From JADLHS01 sp020848635 (GTDB taxonomy: Bacteria > Verrucomicrobiota > Verrucomicrobiia > Limisphaerales > JADLHS01), in assembly GCA_037044975.1 (NCBI GenBank), contig JBAOIL010000038.1, positions 62,001 to 126,000 on the forward strand: a DNA stretch of 64,000 nucleotides. The letters run 5' to 3'. A program made the translations under genes and the position numbers. Within the stretch, counting starts at the first letter, position 1, and every line of letters starts with the position of its first letter. The notes under the pieces were generated by a model. The model was not told where the DNA came from, ran no database searches, and saw only the letters and a program-made list of their open reading frames with translations. This document shows, piece by piece, positions 11,233-19,120 of this stretch.

Positions 11233-11893
11233 TTATTCCAACCCCCGGCCTTTTTGGCTGAACCGCGCGAAGAGCAGGGCGGCCTCCGTGCGGGTATGCA
11301 CGTTGAGCTTCGTGAAGATGCGGTCGAGATAGTTCCGGGCGGTCTTGGTCGTCAGATTCAGCGCCACGGCCACCTCCTTGTCGGTTTTCCCTTGGGCCAC
11401 TTCCGCCAAAACCCGCCACTCCCGGGCCGCCAGGGCATCCAGCGGGTTGACGTCACCGCCGATCTGCAGGTTGCGCAGCACATCGCGGGTGACTACCGGA
11501 TCGAAGACGCTCCCGCCATTCAAGATCGAGTGTATGGCATCCACAATCCGATGCGAACCACTTTCCTTGAGCAGATAGCCATCGGCGCCGGCTTCCATGG
11601 ATGCCAGCACAAACCGGTTGTCGGCAAACGAAGTGAGAAACAGGACGTGCGTTGCTGGCAGAAACTTTTTTGATCTGCCGACACGCCTCGATGCCGTCGC
11701 CGTCGGGCAACCGCACATCCATCAAAATCACGTCCGGGCCATGGCGCCGGGCGGCTTCCACCGCGGACAACATCGTGCCCGCCTCGGCCACGATCTGGAT
11801 GCGCGGCTCCAGTTCCTGGATCCGGCGCAGACCATCCCGCACGATCGGATGGTCATCCACGAGCAGCAACTTGATGAGGTTTGCAGATTTCAC
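11233..11893 (-). CDS. NarL/FixJ-type response regulator (frameshifted in this consensus)
   Basis: Two overlapping frames join into one ~220-residue regulator. The first (from 11893) has the receiver domain with acidic pocket LLVDDHP and phospho-acceptor Asp59 in ILMDVRLPDGDG. The second continues with FLPATHVLFLTSFADN, DGYLLKESG and a LuxR-type HTH (LAAREWRVLAEVAQGKTDKEVAVALNLTTKTARNYLDRIF). The frames switch at a run of six A on the coding strand near 11664-11670; removing one A restores one protein. It lies downstream of the CHASE histidine kinase on the same strand and is its likely partner. A sequencing error is the simplest explanation. Confidence 0.85.
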
Positions 11894-11954
11894 GATTCCC
11901 AGTCAGGCAAGACGCCGCACTCCCAACCCGCATTCGACGCAGCCGGCTGCCTGC

Positions 11955-12022
11955 GGAAAACGCCGCCTTCAGGCGGCAGCAACGAGCCAAACCCTGCGAC
12001 TGCCGCGTGAACGCGGCGTTCC
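11955..12022. repeat. REP-like inverted pair of hairpins
   Basis: Two short palindromes in opposite orientation between the kinase and regulator genes. One is GCCGCC-TTCA-GGCGGC (11962-11977), the other GCCGCG-TGAA-CGCGGC (12002-12017). Read in the same orientation they share the flanks GGAA..CGCCGC and GCGGCAG and differ at two positions that pair with each other. This is the layout of a bacterial interspersed mosaic (REP pair) element. Confidence 0.65.
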
Positions 12023-12097
12023 GACACCTTCGTCCGCTGCCCCGCCGTGGCAGTATCAGGATGCACCCAGTCGCAGCAAATTCTCTTGGTCACAATA

Positions 12098-13846
12098 TTA
12101 TTCTGGCTCGGTGGGTTCCACAGCGGCAACCGGAACGCCGACCACGATGCCGGTGCCCTTGCCGGGCGACGACTGGATGGCCAGCGTTCCGCCCGCTTCT
12201 TTTGCCCGCGCCGCCATGCTGGTCAGTCCGACCCCCGACCGGCCCGGCGCCTGCGGGTCAAAACCCGCGCCGTCATCCGAAATTTCCAGTCTCACGGATT
12301 CCCGCTCCGAGCGCAGTGCGATCTCCACCCGTTGCGGCTGCGCGTGCCGGAGACTGTTGCTCAAGGCTTCCCGGGCGATGTTAGCCAGATGTACCGCCTG
12401 GTCGCCCGACAGACGATCCGAAGCCCCGGGTTCACAATGCGCTTCGATTTGCGCCGTGGCGCCCGCGCTCGCCCGTTGCACCAGGGCGCGCAGCACGGCG
12501 CCGAAATCAACCGGTTTACCGGCGCCCGCTTCCGCCGTGATGAACTGACGAATCTCCGTAATGACCGTGTCCAGTTCATTCCGCACCGCCGCCAATTCGC
12601 GCCGGGCGTTGGCCGGTTCCGCCTCGACCTTCTGGACGGTGTGCCCCAGCCCGAGTTGGATGGCATACAGCGACTGGATGGTGCCATCGTGCAAATCGCG
12701 GCTGAACTTCTCCCGCTCCCTTTGGGCGGCGGCCAGGGCATCGCGGGCCTCCCGAATCTGCTCCGTCAGCCGTTCCTGTCGCTGGCCGGCGCGCAGCGCG
12801 ACGCCGACCAGGGCGGTCGCCAGCAGCGTCAAAGCGGTCCCGGCGGCCATGGCCGTTTTGGCCAGCCGGCGCGGTGACTGGGCTTCAAAGAGCGGCGTCG
12901 TGTAGAAGAAAAGCGAAAACCTCTTCCCGTACATCCGCCAGGTCTCCCGATGGGTCAGGTACGCTTTGAACTTGGGATCGGTGGCTTTGGGTGAGCCGGC
13001 CGAAATGTTCAGCCAGGTTTCCGCCGTTTGGTTGGTGGCGGAAAAGAGCTCCATGCCCAGGTCGGAAGGCGATCCATCCCAGACCGACTGCGCCAACACC
13101 TTGAAATCGACGGGCGCAACAATCACCGACGTCAGGTGCAGCCAGCGGACGGGCGCGTTCTGACTTCGGGTCAAGCCCTCGCGCATCAACAAATCAGCCA
13201 CCTCCGCCCGGTAAATCGGCACAAAAAACAAGGTGCCGGTCAGCGCATTACTGTTCGCGTCCAGCATCACGGTCTGGCGTTCGCCCATGCCCAGCCGGGA
13301 CTCGCGGACCGCGATCGAGTACTGGTCTTTATCCGAGAACCTCCGGTTGAGCTCGTAGTCCGCCAGAAATTGCTTCTGATCCGGGACATCGCTCCTCAAC
13401 GCCAGGTCGCATTGGATCGGGTGCTGGGCCGCCAACTGGGAAAGTGTCTCCCAATCATCCGCCGTCCAAGTGGCGGGCGGTTTAGGCAGTTGCGCTCGCC
13501 ATTGCGCTACGTTGCGGTTCGTGGCCACCGCGATGCCATGAATCCAGTGGCAGTTGATGGACAGGCCGTTCTCGTAGCACCAGCGGGCAAAGACCTGGGG
13601 GCGGTTTTCGCCGCTCAACATCAGGTAATCCCGCAACTGCAGGAGCAACATCTCGCTCTTCTCGAGGCGGGCATCAAGCTGGGCCGTGACCTCCGCAACG
13701 CGCAGGGCCAGCCGCTGCCGGTCCAGGGCCACCGCCTCGCGGTGCAATTGCCACCCCAGCGCGGCGGTCGCCGCCAGTCCCACCACCAGCGTCAGCCACG
13801 CCGGGGCATAGCGACGGCGAAAAAACTGGTTCACTCCAAATGCCAT
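12098..13846 (-). CDS. CHASE-domain sensor histidine kinase (HisKA_3 type)
   Basis: A 582-residue membrane sensor. It has a TM segment at residues ~14-34, then a periplasmic CHASE-like domain (HWIHGIAVATN, FLADYELNRRFSDKDQYSIAVRESR, VMLDANSNALTGTLFFVPIYR). A second TM lies at ~335-355, followed by a coiled linker, a NarX-type dimerisation domain with phospho-acceptor His386 in SRDLHDGTIQSLYAIQLG, and an HATPase with EALSNSLRHA (N box), DDGAGFD and GVGLTSM. CHASE domains sense small molecules outside the membrane; the ligand is unknown. The NarL-type regulator lies about 200 bases downstream, separated by a REP-like pair. Confidence 0.92.
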   Translation of the reverse strand: MAFGVNQFFRRRYAPAWLTLVVGLAATAALGWQLHREAVALDRQRLALRVAEVTAQLDARLEKSEMLLLQLRDYLMLSGENRPQVFARWCYENGLSINCHWIHGIAVATNRNVAQWRAQLPKPPATWTADDWETLSQLAAQHPIQCDLALRSDVPDQKQFLADYELNRRFSDKDQYSIAVRESRLGMGERQTVMLDANSNALTGTLFFVPIYRAEVADLLMREGLTRSQNAPVRWLHLTSVIVAPVDFKVLAQSVWDGSPSDLGMELFSATNQTAETWLNISAGSPKATDPKFKAYLTHRETWRMYGKRFSLFFYTTPLFEAQSPRRLAKTAMAAGTALTLLATALVGVALRAGQRQERLTEQIREARDALAAAQREREKFSRDLHDGTIQSLYAIQLGLGHTVQKVEAEPANARRELAAVRNELDTVITEIRQFITAEAGAGKPVDFGAVLRALVQRASAGATAQIEAHCEPGASDRLSGDQAVHLANIAREALSNSLRHAQPQRVEIALRSERESVRLEISDDGAGFDPQAPGRSGVGLTSMAARAKEAGGTLAIQSSPGKGTGIVVGVPVAAVEPTEPE

Positions 13847-14202
13847 GGCCTCAGTTCTACGGAAACGAACCGGGCCAAGTCGAAACTATTCCACACCGTC
13901 AGGTAGGAGGTATTTACCTCTAGCGCGGAGAGAGGCATTTACCTCTCTAGGCAGTTCCCGCGATTTCAGTCTCAATGGTATCGTTGATCCGCCATCCCAT
14001 TGAACTCATGAACAAAAAACGCAACTGTTCAGCACCTGAATCGTGATGAAGATAAAAACCAGAATCGACCGAAAACAAATCAACTAGGAACAAGCAAAGT
14101 CAAAAAATCACCCACAAAATGAGCCGCCATGAAAACCGCCACACAAAAACTGAACCATCACCCTCAACTCAAATCCGAAAAGTAGTTTTCGGAGGTTTCC
14201 TT
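13847..14202. other. Intergenic region with hairpin repeats and A-rich leader
   Basis: 356 bases upstream of the FG-GAP gene. The first part holds the hairpin repeat at 13902-13953. The second part (about 14000-14130) is A-rich. A strong ribosome binding site (GGAGGT near 14189) precedes the ATG at 14203. No gene is supported; a 12-codon frame starting at 14009 is too short to judge. Confidence 0.55.
13902..13953. repeat. Left copy of an inverted repeat with two stem-loops
   Basis: Holds GAGGT-ATTT-ACCTC and, after a 9-base spacer, AGAGAGG-CATTTA-CCTCTCT followed by AGGCA. The second half and the outer GGTAGGAGG match, in reverse complement, the sequence at 16815-16842 beyond the FG-GAP gene. 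The two copies therefore bracket that gene head to head. Confidence 0.7.
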
Positions 14203-14680
14203 ATGAAACTCGCCAAACAACGTGTCCTCACGCTCTTCTTGGTCACCATAACCTGCCTTTGTGACGCGGCACCGGCGAGCAAGACTCAGCAACTCACCTC
14301 GACCGACCAAGTGCCCGAAGGACTTGCCAAATCCGACTGGTCCAGCATCTGTGCCATTTACGAAGCGGGTCGGCACGCTTTTCAGCCTATTGAGGGTGGA
14401 CGGGAGGCACGCAACTCCGGCCAGCAATGGACCACGAAGTTTGATGGGCGCGGCTTTGTGGCGCTGCCCAAGGGCGGCGGCTGGCAATGGGGACTGGAAT
14501 TGAAATGCTATGGCTTCCCCGGCGCGGAGCAGGAAATCAAGGACGTCTCCGCAGTGCAAGCCGAAGGGAAACGCCTCACTTACAGTTGGGATGCGGTGGT
14601 GTCCGAATGGTTCGTGAACGACACGAGCGGATTGGAGCATGGATTCACCGTGAAAGAACGTCCGGCAAAGGCTGGTACTC

Positions 14681-14706
14681 TCAACCCTCAACCCTCAACC
14701 CTCAAC
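14681..14706 (+). repeat. Heptanucleotide tandem repeat inside a coding region
   Basis: Three perfect TCAACCC units plus a partial fourth. They are translated in the FG-GAP protein as LNPQPSTLN. Seven-base units cycle through three frames, so copy-number change would alter the downstream frame. Confidence 0.8.
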
Positions 14707-14944
14707 TTCACCCTTGCCGTGCGCGGTTCGCTGGCGACCGGTGTAACAGCGGATGGTCAGGGCACGGTGTTCTGTGACGACTCCGGCGCGACCGTGCTCA
14801 CCTATTCCGGGCTGAAGGTCTGGGATGCGGATGGAAAGATTCTCATCCCATTTCGCAACGCTTGACCCGCGCCACCCGTCGCTCGTCACCCTTGTGATCG
14901 ACGAACGTGCCGCGCGCTACCCGCTCACCATCGACCCTATCGCC

Positions 14945-16400
14945 CAGCAGGCTTATTTGAAGCCCGCCGCTGTGGGCACCGCGCAGGCGGGGGACGTGTT
15001 TGGCAGCTCGGTGGCCGTCTCGGGAGACACGGTGGTCGTCGGGGCCTACAGGGAGGACGGCAGCACGACGGGGGTGCAACAGGCACGCCCAATGACAGCG
15101 CTCGGCTCGGTAGTGCCGGCGCGGCCTATGTCTTCGTGCGCAGCGCGGGCGATGTGGAGTCAGCAGGCGTATCTGAAGCCCGCCGCCGTCGGCACCACGC
15201 AGGCGGGGGACGAGTTCGGCTACTCGGTGGCCGTCGCGGGCGACACGGTGGTCGTCGGGGCACGCGGAGAGGACGGCAGCACGACGGGGGTGAACGGCAC
15301 GCCTGAACGAGAGCGCCAGCGATTCCGGCGCGGCCTACGTCTTCGTGCGCAGCGCGGGCGATGTGGAGCGCAGCAGGCGTATCTGAAGCCCGCCAGCCGT
15401 CGGCACCTCGCAGGCGTTCGACCAGTTTCGGCTACTCGGTGGCCGTCGCGGGCGACACGGTGGTCGTCGGGGCGCACTTCGGAGGACAGCAGCACGACGG
15501 GCGTGAACAGCGCACGCCCGAACGAGAGCGCCAGCCGACTGCCGGCGCGGCCTACGTCTTCGTGCGCAGCGGGACGACCTGGAGCCAGCAGGCGTATCTG
15601 AAGCCCGCCAGCCGACGGTACTCGCAGGTCGTGACAACTTCGGCATCTCGGTGGCCGTCGCGGGCGACACGGTGGTCGTCGGGGCGCACAATGAGGACAG
15701 CAGCGCGACGGGGGTGCAACGGCACGGCTGAACGAGGGCGCGAGCCGATGCCGGCGCGGCCTACGTCTTTGTGCGCAGCGGGACGAGTTGGAGCCAGCAG
15801 GCGTATTTGAAGGCCAGCCAGGTCTCGCAGGCGATCGACCAGTTCGGCTTCTCGGTGGCTGTCGCGGGAGACACGGTGGTAGTCGGGGCGGTCAGTGAGG
15901 TCAGGCAGCGCGACGGGGGTGCAACGGCACGGCGGACGAGAGCGCCGGCGGTGCCGGCGCGGCCTACGTCTTCGTGCGCAGCGGTACGGCGTTGGAGCCA
16001 GCAGGCGTATTTGAAGGCCAGTCAGGTCTCGGCGGATGACCAGTTCGGCAGGTCGGTGGCCGTCGCGGGCGACACGGTGGTGGTCGGGGCAATCGATGAG
16101 GACGGCAGCGCGACGGGGGTGAACGGCACGGCGAACGAGGACGCGAGTCTCAATGCCGGCGCGGCCTACGTCTTCGTGCGCAGCGGGACGAACTGGAGCC
16201 AGCAGGCGTATTTGAAGGCCAGCGCAGGTCTCGCGCGGGTGACAGTTTCGGCTGGTCGGTGGCCGTCGCGGGCGACACGGTGGTGGTCGGGGCACCCTTT
16301 GAGGACGGCAGCGCGACGGGGGTGAACGGCATGGTGGACGAGAGTGCCGGCGGTGCAGGCGCGGCATACATATTCACTGGCATTGCAGGTCCTGAAGTTA
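14945..16400 (+). repeat. Seven tandem ~201-216 bp FG-GAP coding repeats
   Basis: The motif CAGCAGGC recurs at 14945, 15161, 15371, 15586, 15795, 15999 and 16200. Each copy is followed about 80 bases later by GACACGGTGGT. Spacings are 216, 210, 215, 209, 204 and 201 bases; two are not multiples of three, matching the broken frame. Copies are very similar at the DNA level. Confidence 0.85.
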
Positions 16401-16650
16401 CGCCGTTTGCATTAGCTAGTTTGGCTCGGTTAGGCAATGGTTCTTTCCAGTTCGGATTCACCAACGGAACCGGACTGCCTTTCACAGTGCTGACCTCCAC
16501 CAATGTGGCACTGCCGCTGAACCTGTGGTCGAACCTTGGGCCTGCTGTGGAAACCCCCGTCAGCTCCGGCCAATACCAATTCACCGACCCGCAAGCCACG
16601 AGTAACTTGATACGATTCTACCGCGTCAGTTCCCCTTGAGAGTAACGGTT

Positions 16651-16677
16651 CTAGATTCCTTGTCCCAAGGAATCTAG
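16651..16677 (+). terminator. 12-bp perfect stem-loop after the FG-GAP gene
   Basis: CTAGATTCCTTG, a TCC loop, then CAAGGAATCTAG, starting 11 bases after the stop at 16639. No T-run follows, so it may be a terminator needing other factors or an mRNA-stabilising end. It also forms the 3' end of the minus-strand small frame. Confidence 0.55.
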
Positions 16678-16782
16678 GCGATTGAGCCGCTTGTGAATCG
16701 GCGTGGAGCAGCCCGCCCCAATCGAGCTCAGCAGGAGCAGACTGTAACTGCCGAGGCGGGGAAGGATTTTAATTTTCTTCAT
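16651..16782 (-). CDS. Candidate small lipoprotein (43 residues)
   Basis: A short frame not overlapping another gene. It begins MKKIKILPRLGSYSLL and has a hydrophobic core, then a lipobox-like IGAGC followed by STPIHKRLN; it ends near the stem-loop. The basic start, hydrophobic run and Cys fit a bacterial lipoprotein signal peptide. No strong ribosome site is visible and the mature part is only about 18 residues. It may be a true small lipoprotein or the remnant of a longer gene. It lies inside the area bracketed by the inverted repeat. Confidence 0.4.
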   Translation of the reverse strand: MKKIKILPRLGSYSLLLLSSIGAGCSTPIHKRLNRLDSLGQGI

Positions 16783-16814
16783 AGTGCGGCGATTCAGAGC
16801 GAAATTGCAGGCAT

Positions 16815-16842
16815 TGCCTAGAGAGGTAAATGCCTCCTACCG
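16815..16842. repeat. Right copy of the inverted repeat
   Basis: Contains GCCTAGAGAGGTAAATGCCT and CCTACC. Its reverse complement matches the left element at 13902-13953, which carries one extra internal hairpin unit. It sits upstream of the DUF4230 gene. Confidence 0.7.
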
Positions 16843-17073
16843 GCCGGCGCCGGAGAAAACGCGACGGCCCCGGCCAACAACTCAAAGCCCTTTGGGATTA
16901 GGCTTTCCGGCCGCGTTTGTTCGCCTTCCCAACTAAATTGGAACCGCAAAATACACGAACGACATACCCGTGGTTCGCGTATGTCGCGGTCAATCCAAAG
17001 CCATCGTTCCCGCTTTGCTTCTCCCGGGAACGAAGTAAACTTGGGCCATGCAAAATGTTCCGGGTGATTCTCG

Positions 17074-17637
17074 GTGCTGGCGGCGCTGGGGATTCTGTTT
17101 GTCCTTGGCCTGTGGCTGGGGTGGGTCGGGCGGCGGTGGGGGCCCGGGGGCGGGCCGGCGGCGTATAACACGACCACGGTGTTGCGCCAGGTGCAGACGT
17201 TGTCGCAACTGGTCACGGTGAAGTATGTGCTGGAGAAAGTGGTGGTGATGGAGGACGTGAAGTGGTTCGGGGAGAGCCGGGTGTTGCTGGTGGCCAGCGG
17301 CGTGGTCAAGGCGGGGGTGGATTTGAGCCGGTTGCAACCGGCGGACGTTTGGGTGCGGGACAAGGAGGTGGTGCTTCGGCTGCCGGCGGCGCAGATCACG
17401 GATGCGTATTTGAACGACCGGCAGACGCGGGTGGTGGAGCGGACGACGGGGTTGTTGCGCACGTTTGACAAGGATTTGGAACAGACGGCGCGGCAGTTGG
17501 CGGTGGACGATCTGCGGCGCGGGGCACGGAGCGCGGGGATCTTGAAGGACGCGGACGACCGGGCGCGGGCGCAGGTGCGGAATTTATTCGAGCAGATGGG
17601 GTTGACCGTGGCGTTCGGCGACCGGATAATGCCTTGA
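17074..17637 (+). CDS. DUF4230-like membrane-anchored protein
   Basis: 187 residues: one N-terminal TM helix (LAALGILFVLGLWLGWV), a Gly-rich linker, and a soluble domain with LSQLVTVKYVLEKVV, LLVASGVVKAGVDLSRL, VVLRLPAAQITDAYLND and a helical tail. This matches the general DUF4230 pattern; function unknown. The only in-frame start after a stop at 17065 is GTG 17074, directly at the TM helix. An ATG at 17055 in another frame reads MFRVIL, which would suit the missing N-terminus, so a base may be missing near 17073. Confidence 0.6.
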   Translation: MLAALGILFVLGLWLGWVGRRWGPGGGPAAYNTTTVLRQVQTLSQLVTVKYVLEKVVVMEDVKWFGESRVLLVASGVVKAGVDLSRLQPADVWVRDKEVVLRLPAAQITDAYLNDRQTRVVERTTGLLRTFDKDLEQTARQLAVDDLRRGARSAGILKDADDRARAQVRNLFEQMGLTVAFGDRIMP

Positions 17638-17668
17638 CCAATACCGCCCGGGCTTTCATTTTGCGCGG

Positions 17669-19120
17669 GTGTTCCTAAAAAAAGCGATCGTCGTCCTGCT
17701 GGTCAGCTCGGTGGCCTATGGTTTTGCCGCCGAGCCTGAACATTCGGTCATCCAGATCCTCACCTATCGCCAGGAGCCCGACTGGTCGGCGCCGTGGCGG
17801 TTCGACGCCGTGCAGCGGGCGAGCGGTTCGGGCTTTGTCATCAAGGGCAAACGCATCGTGACCAATGCGCATGTGGTGAGCTGGTGCCGCCAGGTCATAG
17901 TGCGGAAATATCAGGACGCCAAACCCTACCTCGCCAACGTGGAATACGTCGGCCATGACTGCGACCTCGCCGTTCTGACGGTGGCGGACGAGAGTTTCTT
18001 TGATCAACTGCCGGCCCTTGAATTCGGGGCGATGCCCAAGGTGCGTTCGACGGTGGTCACTTATGGTTATCCGGCGGGCGGCGAGGAAATCTCCTACACG
18101 CGTGGTGTTGTATCGCGCATCGAAATGAGCGCATACTCGCACATCGGCAACCGTCGGTTGTTGAGCGTGCAGACCGACGCGGCGATCAATCCTGGCAACA
18201 GTGGCGGACCGGTAATTCAGGATGATCGCGTGGTGGGCGTGGCCTTCCAGGGCATCGCCGGTTTGGAGAACACGGGATTTTTTATCCCGCCACCGGTCAT
18301 TCAGCGGTTCCTCCAAGACATCGAGGATAAACATTACGATGGCGTGCCGCTGGCGGGTCTGCATCTGGTGCCCCTGCAAAACCCCGCCTACCGCGCCCGA
18401 CTTCAATTGCCGGACGACAACCTCGGGGCACGGGTGGACTACCTTCGGCCACACGCCAGCGCCGGCGACGTGCTGCAACCAGAGGATGTCGTATTGCAGA
18501 TCGGCGAATTTCCCGTGGCCAGCGACGGAACGATTTTGTATCAGAGCAATCGCGTGTTCTGCGCGCTGGCTTTTCAATTGGGGCAGAGTGGCGACACCCT
18601 GCCGGTCAGAATCTGGCGGGCGGGCAAGGCGCAAACCGTCAGCGTGACGGTGGCCGCTTCGGCAGCCGACCGGCCCGAAGGGAATCAATTTGACGTGAAG
18701 CCGCGATACTTCGTTTTCGGCGGGCTGGTGTTCACGCCGCTCTCGCGGGATTATCTGGGCGCGGCGACGCGCGAAAGCTCCGAGGCGTCCGGCACGGATT
18801 TGACGTATGAATTGTTCTACCGTTCGCGGGAAGAACCGAAATTGGTCCGTGAAGAACCGGTCGTCCTAAGCGGGGTCTTGGCCGACGCCGTCAACGCCAA
18901 TTTCCGGGTGCGCAGCCGGGTGCTCGTGGATCGCATCAACGGTATGCGCATCGAGAACTTGGGCGACGCCATCCGCGCCTTCGAGACGAGCACGAACGCC
19001 TATGACGTGATCGAGTTCATCAAGAGCCGCCAGTTTGAATGCCTCGATCATGCCGAAGCGCGGCGTGCCAACGACACAATCCTCAAGACCTACGGGGTGC
19101 CCCGCGACCGGCAGTTATGA
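17669..19120 (+). CDS. HtrA/DegP-like serine protease with PDZ domain
   Basis: A 483-residue exported protease. Signal peptide at 1-21, then a trypsin-fold domain with the full catalytic triad: His68 (VTNAHVV), Asp99 (DCDLAVL) and Ser178 (NPGNSGGPV). PDZ-like segments follow (VLQPEDVVLQIGEFPV, LPVRIWRAGKAQTV) and a second C-terminal PDZ-like part (RVRSRVLVDRINGMRIENLGDAIRAFE). Such enzymes degrade or refold envelope proteins. The start is GTG 17669. Its stop overlaps the next gene's ATG (ATGA), coupling it to a paralogue that lacks the triad. Confidence 0.9.
   Translation: MFLKKAIVVLLVSSVAYGFAAEPEHSVIQILTYRQEPDWSAPWRFDAVQRASGSGFVIKGKRIVTNAHVVSWCRQVIVRKYQDAKPYLANVEYVGHDCDLAVLTVADESFFDQLPALEFGAMPKVRSTVVTYGYPAGGEEISYTRGVVSRIEMSAYSHIGNRRLLSVQTDAAINPGNSGGPVIQDDRVVGVAFQGIAGLENTGFFIPPPVIQRFLQDIEDKHYDGVPLAGLHLVPLQNPAYRARLQLPDDNLGARVDYLRPHASAGDVLQPEDVVLQIGEFPVASDGTILYQSNRVFCALAFQLGQSGDTLPVRIWRAGKAQTVSVTVAASAADRPEGNQFDVKPRYFVFGGLVFTPLSRDYLGAATRESSEASGTDLTYELFYRSREEPKLVREEPVVLSGVLADAVNANFRVRSRVLVDRINGMRIENLGDAIRAFETSTNAYDVIEFIKSRQFECLDHAEARRANDTILKTYGVPRDRQL

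Larger units (their letters stand above)
14203..16639 (+). pseudogene. FG-GAP repeat surface protein, reading frame broken by several indels
   Basis: One gene spread over at least four frames. It begins at 14203 with a signal peptide (MKLAKQRVLTLFLVTITCLCDA) behind a strong ribosome site. An N-terminal domain follows (YEAGRHAFQPIEGG...GLKVWDADGKIL), then after a +1 shift near 14850 RAARYPLTIDPIAQQAYLKP. Seven FG-GAP-like repeats come next, each with QQAYLK, FGxSVAVAGDTVVVGA and GAAYVFVRSGT. The C-terminus (TVLTSTNVALPLNLWSNLGP..RFYRVSSP) is a common ending of secreted verrucomicrobial proteins. FG-GAP blades form beta-propellers used for adhesion or carbohydrate binding. The breaks may be consensus errors in near-identical repeats rather than true decay. 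Confidence 0.75.
16640..17073. other. Intergenic region after the FG-GAP gene
   Basis: 434 bases containing the 12-bp stem-loop, the candidate small lipoprotein and the right inverted-repeat copy. From 16850 to 17073 I see no gene on either strand with recognisable features. Confidence 0.5.

Noticed and set aside
11660..11675. Programmed frameshift at A6 in the response regulator
   Set aside because: The needed shift is +1, not the -1 expected at A AAA AAG; many unrelated genes here have similar indels, so a base error is simpler.
14945..16400. Regularly spaced repeats considered as a CRISPR array
   Set aside because: Period ~210 bp, repeats encode FG-GAP protein blades, and there are no short unique spacers or cas genes.
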